Assembly: GCF_029867415.1 (NCBI RefSeq)
Contig: NC_081182.1
Span: forward strand, 43,387,462 to 43,451,461
From: Vicia villosa
Taxonomy: Eukaryota; Streptophyta; Magnoliopsida; Fabales; Fabaceae
DNA length: 64,000 nt
Direction of reading: 5' to 3'
Positions 1 to 10,165 of the stretch are shown one piece after another. Position 1 is the stretch's first letter; each line of letters begins with the position of its first letter. A model generated the notes under the pieces. It searched no databases. It was not told the origin of the DNA and saw only the letters and a list, made by a program, of their open reading frames with translations. The translations under genes were made by a program, and so were the position numbers.

Positions 1-304
1 ATTTCATACAATAAATAAATAAATCATGTTAGTAGTTTGTTTTAGAGATGATGACTTGATGTGTGCACGTACCGACAAATCGAGGAAGAAGCACGTATCA
101 CATAAATGAGGTGAAAGAAATTGATAATCAACAATTTAATGTGAAAGGAACACCGGAGTAGATGTGAAAATACAAATTATCATTAATGAATTTATGTTAA
201 ATTTATAATTATGTAAAAGTTGATTTAATGACTACAAAACTGACACATAAACACTTTTATGAGTTTAACATTAACAACTTCTTGAGTTACATCATAAGCT
301 TCAT
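1..304. other. AT-rich intergenic DNA, no gene seen
   Basis: No open frame with recognisable protein similarity and no clear repeat boundary. It precedes the SINE at 305. Confidence 0.6.
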
Positions 305-495
305 AAGTTTGGTCCAGTGGTGATAGGTGCTGGACTTGGTAAAATCGAATCACAGTTCAATCCCCCGAAACTGCGATCGAGAGGGGAATTGATAGGGGGA
401 TGGGACCACTTGATAGGGGGATGAAACCACTTGATGTCAGAACTCGTCCCCGAACCGGACTAAACCGGTGGTATAAAACCATAAAAAAAAAAAAA
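305..495 (+). mobile_element. tRNA-derived SINE
   Basis: The first ~60 bases look like a tRNA promoter head: an A-box-like TGGTCCAGTGGTGATAGG near 307 and a B-box-like CAGTTCAATCCCCC near 352. An unrelated body follows, with a short internal duplication (two copies of a block ending in CCACTTGAT, about 400-435). It ends in an A-run at 482-494. A second copy with the same head lies at 51783-51880, which supports a dispersed SINE family transcribed by RNA polymerase III. A target duplication is not clear. Confidence 0.65.
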
Positions 496-859
496 ATAAG
501 AGAGGGTCCCAATTGGCTTAATTATACCATTATACCCTCAACTCATTGAGGTTAACAACTTAATATACATTTGGAAAAGTCTAGCGCAATTCTAAATACA
601 AAATTAAAAGAAAACAATATAATCACTTTGTTTTTATTTTATTTGTGTTGTTCTCAATTTTCCCCCCTTAAATCCACTTCCAATTTCCTATTTTTGATAA
701 TTGAAATTGGAACTCTGTCATCATCGTCATCAAAATTTTTGTCATGTTCATTGCATCATCATCCAAAATATCTTCATCTCCATCATGCACTATTACATTA
801 TTGACTTTAAAATTGCAAACCAAACACATACTTGATGATACCACTGCATCAACAAATCA
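496..859. other. Intergenic DNA, no gene seen
   Basis: Low-complexity AT-rich sequence. The short open frames here are rich in Ser, Leu and His runs from pyrimidine-rich codons and match no family I know. Confidence 0.55.
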
Positions 860-1070
860 AAACCCCTTCATAAAAAATTTAAATAAAAAAACTCCATATA
901 TTTTCAAATTCTTTGGTTTTTGGTGTCATTTAAAAATAATTAAATTTAACTTAGATAAAATACTCCATATATTTTTATCATTTTAACAATTCTTCATTTT
1001 TTAATCCAAACAATAAATTTTGTGCAAATTATTTTAAATTCCCTCAAAACATTACATTACCACATTAAAA
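860..1070 (+). repeat. Dispersed repeat, copy 1 (Helitron target)
   Basis: About 200 bases are closely similar to 5740-5933; both contain a stretch reading ATTTTAACAATTCTTCATTT and end at CATTAAAA. Copy 1 is interrupted at 1070/1071 by the Helitron-like element. Copy 2 runs uninterrupted through CATTAAAATG and so acts as a related empty site. Confidence 0.7.
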
Positions 1071-1159
1071 CTAGTAACAAACCTGTGCATACACACGGGT
1101 TCTGTTCTGTTACGCGCATTTAAATACATCATTTATTTTAAATAAAAAGTTAAAAAAGA

Positions 1160-1747
1160 AAAAATATTTAGATAAATAATTGATTATTTCGTATATAAAA
1201 ATATTTAGATCAATAATAGATTTTTTCCCGTATACCATTTTTGGATCAAAAATATTTGATCATAAATACCATTTCTTGTATATAAAAATATTTATATCAA
1301 TAATATTATTTTTCCGTATACATACTTCATTTTTTTTAGGTACCATTTACAAAAATATTTGGATCAATAGTAAATTTCGTATATAAAAATATTTAGATTA
1401 ATAGAAGATTTTTTCCGTATACCATTTTTGAATAAAAAATATTTCGATCATAAATACCATTTTTCGTAAATACAATATTTTTTTCCGTATATAAATATTA
1501 TTTTTGTTTATGTATCATTTACAAAAATATTTGGATCAATATTAAATTTTCGTATATAAAAATATTTAGATCAACAATAGATTTTTTCCCGTATACAATT
1601 TTTGGATCAAAAATATTTCATCATAAATACTATTTCTCGTATATAAAATATTTAAATCAATAATAGATTTATTCCCGTATACCATTTTTGGATCAAAAAT
1701 ATTTGATCCTAAATACCATTTATCGTATTTAAAAATATTTAGATCAA
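1160..1747 (+). repeat. AT-rich satellite, left block
   Basis: Tandem units of about 86 or 102 bp, each starting near TATATAAAAATATTTAGATC. Unit starts at about 1190, 1276, 1378, 1551, 1637 and 1723 show one higher-order step of ~361 bp (86+102+173). The block continues at 3835 after the LINE insertion. Confidence 0.85.
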
Positions 1748-1760
1748 TAATAGATTTTTT
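1748..1760 (+). repeat. Target site duplication of the LINE, left copy
   Basis: TAATAGATTTTTT is repeated exactly at 3822-3834 on the other side of the LINE fragment. Both copies are satellite sequence, which places the LINE insertion after the array had formed. Confidence 0.75.
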
Positions 1761-3821
1761 TTTGAAATAATAGGAAGATATATTATATAAAAAAACAGTT
1801 AATACAATCGCGACCCGTAGGTCCAGCTAACCAAAGGGACTAAGAAACACCTACATTAATAAGGGAGATAAGTAACTACGTAGCTTCACCTTATTCCATC
1901 CACGATAAAGAATCCTATCAATAACGGTATACCCAATCTTAGAGCTATCAATCACCCTACCAAACGATGAGCAATTCCTGTACTGCCAGACTCCATAAAC
2001 TATTTCAGCAGCCAAGGTTATCAAACTCGCGAGTCTACTCAGACTCGTAAAGGGTCCGTAGACTCGACTCGCAGACTCGACTCGTAAACTCGACTCGTAA
2101 ACTCGTACGAGCCTATGAAAAATTAAAATTAATTAAAAAAAACATGTAAGTGACACATATATGTCACACTCCTATATTTTTAAACTTGTAAATTCCTCAT
2201 ATATGACACAAATATGTATAATAGAACACCTATTAACATTAAAACTTAAATGTCATACTTCATAACAAATTTGTTAGCAAAAAAAAAATAACAATAACAT
2301 AAAAAAAATAAAGTATGTAGTTGAAGACTTAAAGTATCTTGTCAATTGGCTACTACATATAGAAAAAAAAAACAACACATGTTAATGGCTTCAAACATAG
2401 AAAGCTCTAGTAAAATCACCATCGTCGTCTTCTTCATCAATATCTTGAGTATCATCATCAAACTCTGCCCCAAATGAAACATCTTCTTAATCATTAGCCA
2501 ATGTTAGTTTTCTTGAAGTTCCACTTCCACCTAATTCAACATTTCCACCACCACTACTTCACAACATTAGTAACAACAACATCATCATCTTGATCAACAT
2601 TAAATTTAATTTGCATATTTTTTTTATTAGGATCTTCAGTTATCCATTCATAATCTAAATGATATCTTCAAATGAAAGAATAACACTCTTCACTTTTCCT
2701 TTTCTACTTTTCAATTTCTAATTGCCCATGAAATAAACTAAATTATTTTTTTATGCAACATATTTCTTCTCTTGGAATGAACTTACAAAGAAAATAAGAA
2801 TTCAACTCAATATTTCTAAAAAAATAAAAATCAAATCTATAAACAAACAAATAATAATTCATTATCATTTTAAAGAAACTCCAATTTCTTTCACAACCAT
2901 ATGAGCTACAAGTTAAGCTTTAAACCCGAATTGCAAACCTCTTTAATTTTGGAGTCATATCTCCATGGAAATACCGTATAAGATACTAGGAGAGAGACTT
3001 TCTAATTCTCGTACAAGCAAAATAAAATACGGGTATTCTAAAAAGTAAAAGAAAATCTTTTGAGGAATTTGGTCCTTTTTTGGTTAAAAAACAAAATAAA
3101 AAAATACTGATAGACTCGTAAACTCTTGATAGACTCGCGAGTCCATACGTGTTTGTGCGAGTCTACAAGTGTCTACTCGAGTTTATCAAAAGACGATTCT
3201 ATGCGTGGGTCTACTCGTTTATGCTTTCTAGACTCGTAAACTCGTACGAGTTTACGAATCTACCCGCGAGTTTGACAACCATGTCAGCAGCCGCCAGTTT
3301 GAGGAGATCCGATCTTTGGGATTTACCCTTGTAGTTCTTAACCAACCACTTCAATTCTTCATTCCACGCTTTGGGCCTATGCCAGATACCAGCCCACTCC
3401 AAAACCTATTTCCATATAGCATTAGTTTCATGACATTCAAAGAGTAAATGTTCAATTGTCTCCTCATGATCACAGTAGCAACAAGTATCATAATCCTTGA
3501 AGCCAAAACGCTTTAGCCTACTCCTCGTTGCCAACCTCCTGTGACAAGCTAACCACAAGATGAAGAGGGCTCTAGGACTTGCAGTATTACCACAGAAAAT
3601 CCTGTACCAAGGCACCATAGGCTCTGCTGCTCGCAACTGTTTATAAATGCTTCTGGTTCTGAAATGCTGCATTTGATCCCAATCATGAATATCTGCAACA
3701 GCAACTATTTATCTAAGTATGGCCTTAAATATCCAAGAGTGATCCACTTTTTCCTCCATCTGATAAATCGTACGACCTTTCATATAATAGCTGCTAATCC
3801 ACCTGACCCACAGATTAGCCT
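1761..3821 (-). mobile_element. 5'-truncated LINE, 3' end with zf-RVT domain
   Basis: On the minus strand the frame at 3821-3300 reads through a zinc-finger-like zf-RVT region: PWYRIFCGN, PRALFILWLACHRRLATRSR, then CCYCDHEETIEHLLFECHE, with the paired Cys and His residues expected of the domain that follows reverse transcriptase in plant LINEs. At least one stop (near 3710) breaks it. The frame is then interrupted by the hAT insertion and resumes at about 2004 with EIVYGVWQYRN and RILYRGWNKVK. The 3' end shows as a T-run at 1755-1763 on the plus strand. Flanking 13-bp duplications and the missing reverse transcriptase indicate 5' truncation on insertion. Confidence 0.85.
2013..3283 (-). mobile_element. 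Decayed hAT transposon nested in the LINE
   Basis: The element begins CAAGGTTATCAAACTCGCG and ends with the inverted counterpart CGCGAGTTTGACAACCATG. It is flanked by the 8-bp duplication TCAGCAGC (2005-2012 and 3284-3291), as expected for hAT. The motif ACTCGTAAACTCG recurs near both ends, a subterminal repeat typical of the superfamily. On the minus strand near 2960-2880 a broken frame reads PKLKRFAIRV, stop, SLTCSSYGCERNW, the signature of the hAT dimerisation domain; further shifted frames carry KRRN and EWITEDPN nearer 2640. The left half of a transposase is absent, so this is an internally deleted, non-autonomous copy. Confidence 0.85.
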
Positions 3822-3834
3822 TAATAGATTTTTT

Positions 3835-5130
3835 CCCCGTATACAGACTTCATTTTTGTGCAGGTATCATTTACAAAAATATTTGGATCAATAGTAAATT
3901 TCGTATATAAAAATATTTAGATCAACAGTAGATTTTTGTCCCGTATACTATTTTTGAATAAAAATATTTGGATCATAAATACCATTTTCTATAAATAATA
4001 AATTTTTTTCCGTATATAAATATTATTTTGTTTAGGTATCATTTACAAAAATATTTAGATCAATATTAAATTTTTTAATATAAAAATATTAAAACAATAA
4101 TAAATTTTTTGGCCTATGCCATTTTTGAATAAAAATTATTTGGATCATAAATAACATTTTTCGTATATAAAAATATTTAGATCAATAATATATTTTTTCC
4201 TGTATACAGACTTCATTTTTGCTTAGGTATTATTTACAAAAACATTTGGATAAATAGTAAATTTCGTATATAAAAATATTTAGATCAATAGTTGATTTTT
4301 TCCCGTATATCATTTTGAATAAAAAATGTTTGTATCATAAATACCATTTTTTGTAAATAATAATTTTTTTCATATACAAATATTATTTTTATTTAGGTAT
4401 CATTTACAAAAATATCTGGATCAATATTAAATTTTCGTATATAAAAATATTTCAATCAATAATAGTTTTTTTCCCGTATACCATTTTGGATCAAAAATAT
4501 TTGATCATAAGTACCATTTCCCGTATATCAAAATATTTAGATCAATAATAGAGTTTTTTCCCGTATACATACTTCATTTTTGTGCAGGTATCATTTACAA
4601 AAATATTTGGACCAATAGTAAATTTTATATATAAAATTATTTAGATCAATAATAGATTTTTTCCCGTATACCAATTTTGAATAGAAATATTTGGATCATA
4701 AATACCATTTTTCATAAATAATAGATTTTTTTCTGTAAACAAATATTATTTTTATTTAGGTATCATTTAAAAAAATATTTGGATCAATATTAAATTTTCG
4801 TACATAAAAATATTTAGATCAATAATAGATTTTTTGGCCTATGTCATATTTGAATAAAAAATATTTGGATCATAAATAACATTTTTCGTATATAAAAATA
4901 TTTAGATCAATTTAGATTTTTTCCCATATACAGACTTCGTTTTTGTTTAGGTATCATTTACAAAATTAATTGGATCAATATTAAATTTTTGTATATAAAA
5001 ATATTTAGATCAATAATAGATTTTTTGAATAAATTTTTCCCGTATACCTTTTTTGGCTAAAAAATATTTCGATTATAAATATCATTTTTCGTATATAAAA
5101 ATATATATACCAATAATAGATATTTTTGTG
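3835..5130 (+). repeat. AT-rich satellite, right block with ~362-bp higher-order period
   Basis: Unit starts near 3902, 4077, 4160, 4266, 4438, 4525, 4627, 4800, 4886, 4990 and 5094 give steps of about 175, 83, 106, 172, 87, 102, 173, 86, 104 and 104. The pattern repeats every ~362 bp (4160 to 4525 to 4886; 4266 to 4627 to 4990; 4438 to 4800). Sub-units end with variants of CCCGTATACCATTTTTGAAT or a longer variant containing TTAGGTATCATTTAC. Confidence 0.85.
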
Positions 5131-5385
5131 CAAGAAAGAAGTGAGAAAGTAATGAAGAGAAAAAAAATAAAGAATGAAGAGAGATTTGGTAAATTTGATA
5201 AAATATAAGGATTGCATTATTTTAATAATAAAATTAAGAACTTTATTGTGCAAAGAGCCAAAGACCAAATAATAACAATTTTAATGTGGTGGCAAAAAAA
5301 TCAAATAAGAGTATTGTAGACTTTTCCACAATCATTAATTTCTTATATTATAGATGCTTCATCCAAACACACTCTCAGAGTGTGT

Positions 5386-5933
5386 TTGCATGAGGTAATT
5401 AGAAATTTTAAAGGAATTTAAAATTCAAAGCAATTTAAATGATTCAATTGAAATCCATTTATTTTTAAATTATTTTGTTTGGATGAAGTATTAAGATAAT
5501 TTATTGTTAGAATTTTGGGGTTATTTTTTATAAAATTTAAATTTTTCGGATCAAATAAAAAATTGAAAAGTAGGAATCAATGTGCAATTTTTAAAAATTT
5601 GAAGGACCAAATTGTAAAATTTAAAAATTATTAAGGACTAATTTGTAATTTTTTGAAAATTTTTGGGGTCAAATTTGTAGTTTTGGAAAATATAAGGACC
5701 AATTTGTAAAATTTGAAGAAATAATAATAACAAATACATTCTATGAAGTATGAGAGGAATTTAAAATTTTTTGATTTTTGGTCTCATTTCAAAATGATTA
5801 AATTTAACTTACATAAAATATTCCATAAATTTTCATCATTTTAACAATTCTTCATTTTTATATCCAAACAATAAATCTTGTACAAATTATTTTAAATTTC
5901 TTCAAAACAATACATTAACTCATTAAAATGTTT
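5386..5933 (+). repeat. Dispersed repeat, copy 2
   Basis: Begins AGAGTGTGTTTGCATGAGG, facing an inverted relative (CTTCATCCAAACACACTCT) at 5358-5376, so two copies of one element family lie end to end. The last ~200 bases match 860-1070. Within it, a block of ATTTGTAAAATT-like phrases recurs between 5590 and 5710. No coding potential seen. Confidence 0.55.
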
Positions 5934-6520
5934 TATTGCACCAAAGAGTTCTATGACTTCAAAAAAAAAAAAAAACCTTTGTACCTTGAAATAACATTGT
6001 ACAACTTTTTTGAGATTCAAGGGTATGTAAGACTATTGTGTGCTAAAACTTTGACTTTAAATCTCATTTTCTCTTCATCATCACCATACACACACAAATT
6101 TGAAGGATGAAGATGAGAACTTTGAGGTCACAAGAAAATGAATGTTAAACTGGACCTGGGAATGAACTCGAAGACAGAGAAAATTAATTACCACAATTTG
6201 ACATGGACAAAATTTGATCCAACTCACTTGTGCCGTGTTTTTAAAGATCATGCCACGCCAAATAAAATGGAAGGGGAGAAAATCCCACAAGTTGTATATG
6301 ATAAAAGACCTGAAAGTCTTGTTTTAAACATTAATGATTAAAAAATGATTTTAAATAAAAGTGCATTTTAGTCTATCATCTTTTTTATTCACTACTAACG
6401 AAAAGGGCTACCATCACAATTGTAAAAAAATATCATAACGACTTAAACTATTATGAGATAAGGGGTGGTTGTATGTATGATGTTTTACATCACGGGTACG
6501 CGACCATGATGATTTGTCAA
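5934..6520. other. Intergenic DNA, no gene recognised
   Basis: A 67-residue open frame (6138-6341) resembles no family I know and has no neighbouring partner. I see no promoter or repeat structure. Confidence 0.5.
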
Positions 6521-6529
6521 GTTGCGTGC

Positions 6530-7299
6530 TACCTACCAAAACGGATATCATAATTTTGAGACTCTCTTCCATCAAAATTATGAAAATTTCCTTTACTCTT
6601 CATGAGACATTTTTCTTTCGACTTCTTGTTCTTCTCATTGAACCGAGCTTGCAAAGCGATCTCCGTCTTAGCTTTGTCGTTATTTCTCTCCTCCATACTT
6701 TGCTCATGAACTCCAAGATATCATTAAAGCCCCTCTTTGCTTAACGTCACAAGATCCTACGATTCCTCAATCGCCACCACAACGTTGTCAAATTTTGCCG
6801 TCAAAGAACGCGTGATTTTCGATTCAATATTCTCCTCAGTAACAGTTTCTCCAAATGACTTAATTTGGTTCACCAATCGATTAATTCTTGTCATGTAATT
6901 GTTGATTGTCTCATTTTCCTCCATTTGAATCAATTCAAGTTGACGTTTGTAATCTTACCACCTTCGCCTTGTCAGCCCCTACATATGAATTTTTCAAGAT
7001 CTTTCACGCTTGCTTTGACGATTCACAATCACCATCTTTCTCAAAGTTGTCACAATCCACACATTGATGGATAAAAACAACGCTTTGTAATCTTTCTTCT
7101 TCTATTCCTTATATGTTCCTCGTTGTGCATCTGTTGCACCTTCGACAACGAGATTCACCCTGTTCTTGATCACTTCAAGAACATCTTGGTATCCAAACAA
7201 CACCTTCATTTTCGTGCAGCATTTGTCGTAGTTCTTCGCATCAAGGAGGGGTAGTTTTGTAGGGACTTTATCATTGGAGATAAAATTCATGTTGCACAC
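6530..7299 (-). pseudogene. Ty1/copia gag fragment, decayed
   Basis: The minus strand opens with LPLLDAKNYDKCCTKMKVLF, then GYQDVLEVIKN (7299-7102), the start of a copia gag of the UBN2/retrotrans_gag type. Across frameshifts and stops it continues with FIHQCVDCDNFEK, CESSKQA, GADKAKVVRLQT and, further left, phrases that still resemble gag. It lies directly downstream of an LTR (7339-7713) on the same strand, as gag should. Protease, integrase and reverse transcriptase are absent, so only the 5' end of the element survives. Confidence 0.8.
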
Positions 7300-7338
7300 T
7301 AGGTGTTTGGTGGATTGAACCAGACAACTGATGTCAAA

Positions 7339-7713
7339 TGTTAGAACTTAAAATCACTCTTTGGTGAACAATTGAGTGTTTGAATGTGAAGTGTGATATA
7401 TATAGAGAGAGAGGGTGAGGATTTTTCTATTGCATTTAACTTTTACAAACATACCTCTAAGGTATATATATACAAGTTATTAGAATACAAAACATCAAGT
7501 CAAATAAGAGAAAAATAAAAAACTTAGACATGTAGTTGGTTACACAAAACCTGTAACCAGTTACAGCTGCTAATACCAAAAAATAACTAACAATGATAAA
7601 CGGTTACTGCGAATACGTTATCGATTACACCAACTTCAAAAATACTTTTTCAGCTTATTTGACTTACTTTTATGCCCGTAACTGGTTACAACACTTAGTA
7701 AAAACTCTTAACA
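7339..7713 (-). mobile_element. 5' LTR of the copia fragment
   Basis: On the minus strand it starts TGTTAAGAGTTT and ends AGTTCTAACA, giving TG...CA ends and a length of 375 bp. Just inside lies TTGACATCAGTTGTCTGG, a degraded primer-binding-like stretch. TATA-rich sequence at 7392-7402 and 7461-7472 could be promoter or untranslated sequence. The LTR ends eight bases short of the peroxidase ghost. Confidence 0.65.
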
Positions 7714-7721
7714 TAATTGTT

Positions 7722-7885
7722 AGTGCACTAGTTAATTTTTGATTGGCTAATTAATTCATCGACATATGATCACACTTGCAATTGCAACATACATTAGAAT
7801 TAGTTCGAATTCACGAGGAGATTGTTGTTGTTGGGTTTTGCATGTTTCTCTCAGTAATGTTTGATGTGTCATCTAGTAAATTGCA
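7722..7885 (-). pseudogene. Ghost of a second class III peroxidase (intron 2 / exon 2 remnant)
   Basis: About 160 bases align with 14264-14500 of the intact peroxidase gene: GATTGGCTAATTAATTCATC against GATTGGTTAGTTAATTCATT, ACTTGCAATTGCAAC against the exon 2 donor, and TTTGATGTGTCATCTAGTA against the start of exon 2. The middle of exon 2 is deleted and no frame survives. A matching piece of peroxidase upstream sequence sits at 9003-9290, so a whole duplicated gene once lay here on the same strand. Confidence 0.7.
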
Positions 7886-8893
7886 AGTAGAGGTGTAAGC
7901 GGATCAGAAAAATCCAATTAAACTGATGATCCGATCCAAATCAAACCAAAATAAAACTGATTGTTTCTGGTTCAATTCTAAAACTGAACCAAACCAATAA
8001 AAACCTATGTGAATTGGTTCGATTCTCGATTTTAGTTTTTAGGAACCGCCAAACTGATGAACCAAACCAATAGAAATAGTTACGTTCTAAATCTTTTATT
8101 TCACCCATCATTAAGCCCAAATTTTGCTTCGGTCCAATAATTCTCCATCTTTGTTTACACTTTGTTCCTTTCAGTAAAACGCACATCTAGAACCAAACTC
8201 CAAAACATAAAAAGTAGAAATCATAAGTTACAAAAAATTTACTTTATTGGAATTGTTGCTCTCGCTGCCCGCCACCATTGTTGCTGTCACTACCGTCATT
8301 CTGATATATAAGGGTCGCCTTCTTCGTGTTCAAGTTCTCTTCGTTAATTTTCTTTTTTTTTTTTACATTTTTTTTCTTTTTCTTCAACAAAATTCCTTCT
8401 AATCTTGTTACAAAATAATTTTGATATGTGTTTGAGGTGTGAGACATATTAATTGATGTGTATTTTATTGTGTTCTATTTGTTAATCTTTTAAATCTCTT
8501 TCCAACATTTTGATGCCAAGTGTTATCTTTTAAATTTGATAGTGAACTTATTTTATAATGCAATGAAAATCATGTTAATGTTTCGTATGAATTAAGAGCA
8601 ACTTATAATTTATTTGAAAAAATAAAGAATCAAATAAATTACCTTAAATGTATTATTTTAAAAAATAATAACTTAACATACACCGAAAAACACGATAGTA
8701 AAGAATATCTAGATGAATAAATGTTTGAAAAAAAACATTGTAAACCGATCAACCGAATCAAATTAGTTAGTTTGATTTAGTTCCATTTCATAAAAATGTT
8801 AAACATCGAAACAAGCCAAATTGGTGGAGATATTATCGGTTCAATTTTTTTTTTACTAAAATCGGGTCAAACCACTCTGATTTCATCCCTAAT
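7886..8893. mobile_element. Probable hAT-like element inside the peroxidase ghost
   Basis: The ends face each other loosely: AGAGGTGTAAGCGGATCAG at the left and a reverse complement AGGGATGAAATCAGAGTGG at the right. The sub-ends are rich in repeated AACCAAACCAAT / TTGGTTCGATT phrases in both orientations. The insert separates the two peroxidase-like segments. No transposase frame and no certain target duplication were seen. Confidence 0.4.
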
Positions 8894-9002
8894 TATAAGT
8901 GACCATATATTATGATTACTTCAAAATATTATTATTATTTTTGGTTAAAATATATTGGAAAATCTATTCACGCATCTTAACTATTCAGTATATATTTTAT
9001 GT

Positions 9003-9290
9003 ATTTTATGATTAAGACGGAAATGGTTTGTAGGTGTATGATTTGATTTGATCAACTCCAAGATAACCAAGTGCAAATTAAAGCAGAGTCAATTTTTCTA
9101 CAAGCCTAACTACTCTGTTCCCTTCTCTGCTTTATCAAAGTGTTTACAGTTCCTTTATGAAGTCCCTATCAAATAACCGTTTAATAGATAATTTCTTCCA
9201 TGTGATATCCATACAAGAAAACCAAAACTTGACTTCAGTTTACTTTAGCAAGCATAATCTTACTAGAACAATAAGTTTATTTATTAGGAT
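9003..9290 (-). pseudogene. Peroxidase ghost, upstream-region remnant
   Basis: Matches the promoter-distal region of the intact gene at about 15060-15380: AAAGCAGAGTCAATTTTTCT against AAAGCAGGGTCATTTTTTCT, and CTAACTACTCTGTTCCC in both. The order and orientation relative to 7722-7885 are the same as at the intact locus. Confidence 0.68.
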
Positions 9291-9387
9291 AAGTTTTTAT
9301 TAATTTGTTTGATTGAATTAATGAAAACAATTTATGGTATTTTTCATTAAAAAATTAAATTTATTTTCTCAAAATTTTCAAGATAAT

Positions 9388-10165
9388 TTATAAAAAACAG
9401 AGATCCATTCCTTGTTGACATTAGATCCCATTGGTCCTGGTTGATTAAAACTATTCTGGAATATCGTGAGCTTGCTTATCATTTTCATCATGATTGGGAA
9501 AAACAAATGCAAGAGAGAAAGTTTGTGAAGAAGAAAATGTATTTGAATAGTTTGGAGGATACAGGTACCGTCCCGTGGTGTAATCTGCTTCAGCGTAATC
9601 GAGCAAGGCCAAGGGCAGTGATGAATCTTTGGCTGATCTGTCATGGTCGTTTGCCCACGAAGGATAGATTAATAAGATTTGGATTTATCCAAGAATCGAA
9701 ATGCAGTCTGTGTGAGACAAGTAATGAAACTCTTGATCACCTTTTCTTTCAATGTGTGGTCACAAAACAGGTTTGGATTCAGGTTTTTGAATGGCTTAAT
9801 ATTCACCATAATCCAACAAATTGGGATGCGGAAGTCCTTTGGTTGATTCATAATACTGACAGGAAAGGTTGGAAGGCTATGCTTCTCAAAATGGCCTACA
9901 CAGAAATACTATATGAAATATGGTCCTTTAGGAATGAAGTCGTATTTCGTCAGAATGTTCATAGAAATATAGTTGATACTATAAAGGAAATTATAGTTTA
10001 TAGGGGCTGGTATACAAATAAGCTGAAAAAGCATATAGCTACTTTACCGATGTAGTTTATCCTATATTTGTTATTTGTCTGGTTGGATCCAAGCGATCAC
10101 CATGTACTTTACTGTTTTTGAATTAATACAATTCCCTTTGATTAAAAAAAAAATTATAAAAACAG
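9388..10165 (+). mobile_element. 5'-truncated LINE with intact zf-RVT tail
   Basis: A 204-residue frame (9441-10055) ends a LINE ORF2. It carries VPWCNLLQRNRARPRAVMNL, LICHGRLPTKDRLIRFGF, CSLCETSNETLDHLFFQC (zf-RVT Cys/His set) and, near the end, EIWSFRNEVVFRQ and YRGWYTNKLKKH. The reverse transcriptase is missing, so the copy is 5'-truncated at about 9401. An A-run at 10143-10153 marks the 3' end. Imperfect target duplications TTATAAAAAACAG (9388-9400) and TTATAAAAACAG (10154-10165) frame it. The undamaged frame suggests a younger insertion than the one at 1761-3821. Confidence 0.88.

Larger units (their letters stand above)
1071..5354 (-). mobile_element. Helitron-like element carrying satellite DNA
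   Basis: Read on the minus strand, the right edge begins TCTATAATATAAGAAATT, preceded by A. The left edge ends with a short hairpin (AACCCGTG, loop, CACAGGTT) followed by TGTTACTAG and then T. A 5' TC, a 3' hairpin followed by CTRR, and insertion between A and T without target duplication are the marks of Helitrons. Joining the flanks (base 1070 to 5355) gives CATTAAAATG, which also occurs in the related repeat at 5933. No Rep/helicase reading frame is present, so it would be non-autonomous. Its interior is a satellite array interrupted by a LINE and a hAT element. The terminal hairpin has one mismatch. Confidence 0.68.

Noticed and set aside
2400..2600. Acidic/low-complexity coding region on the plus strand
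   Set aside because: Better explained as the decayed acidic tail of the hAT transposase on the minus strand.
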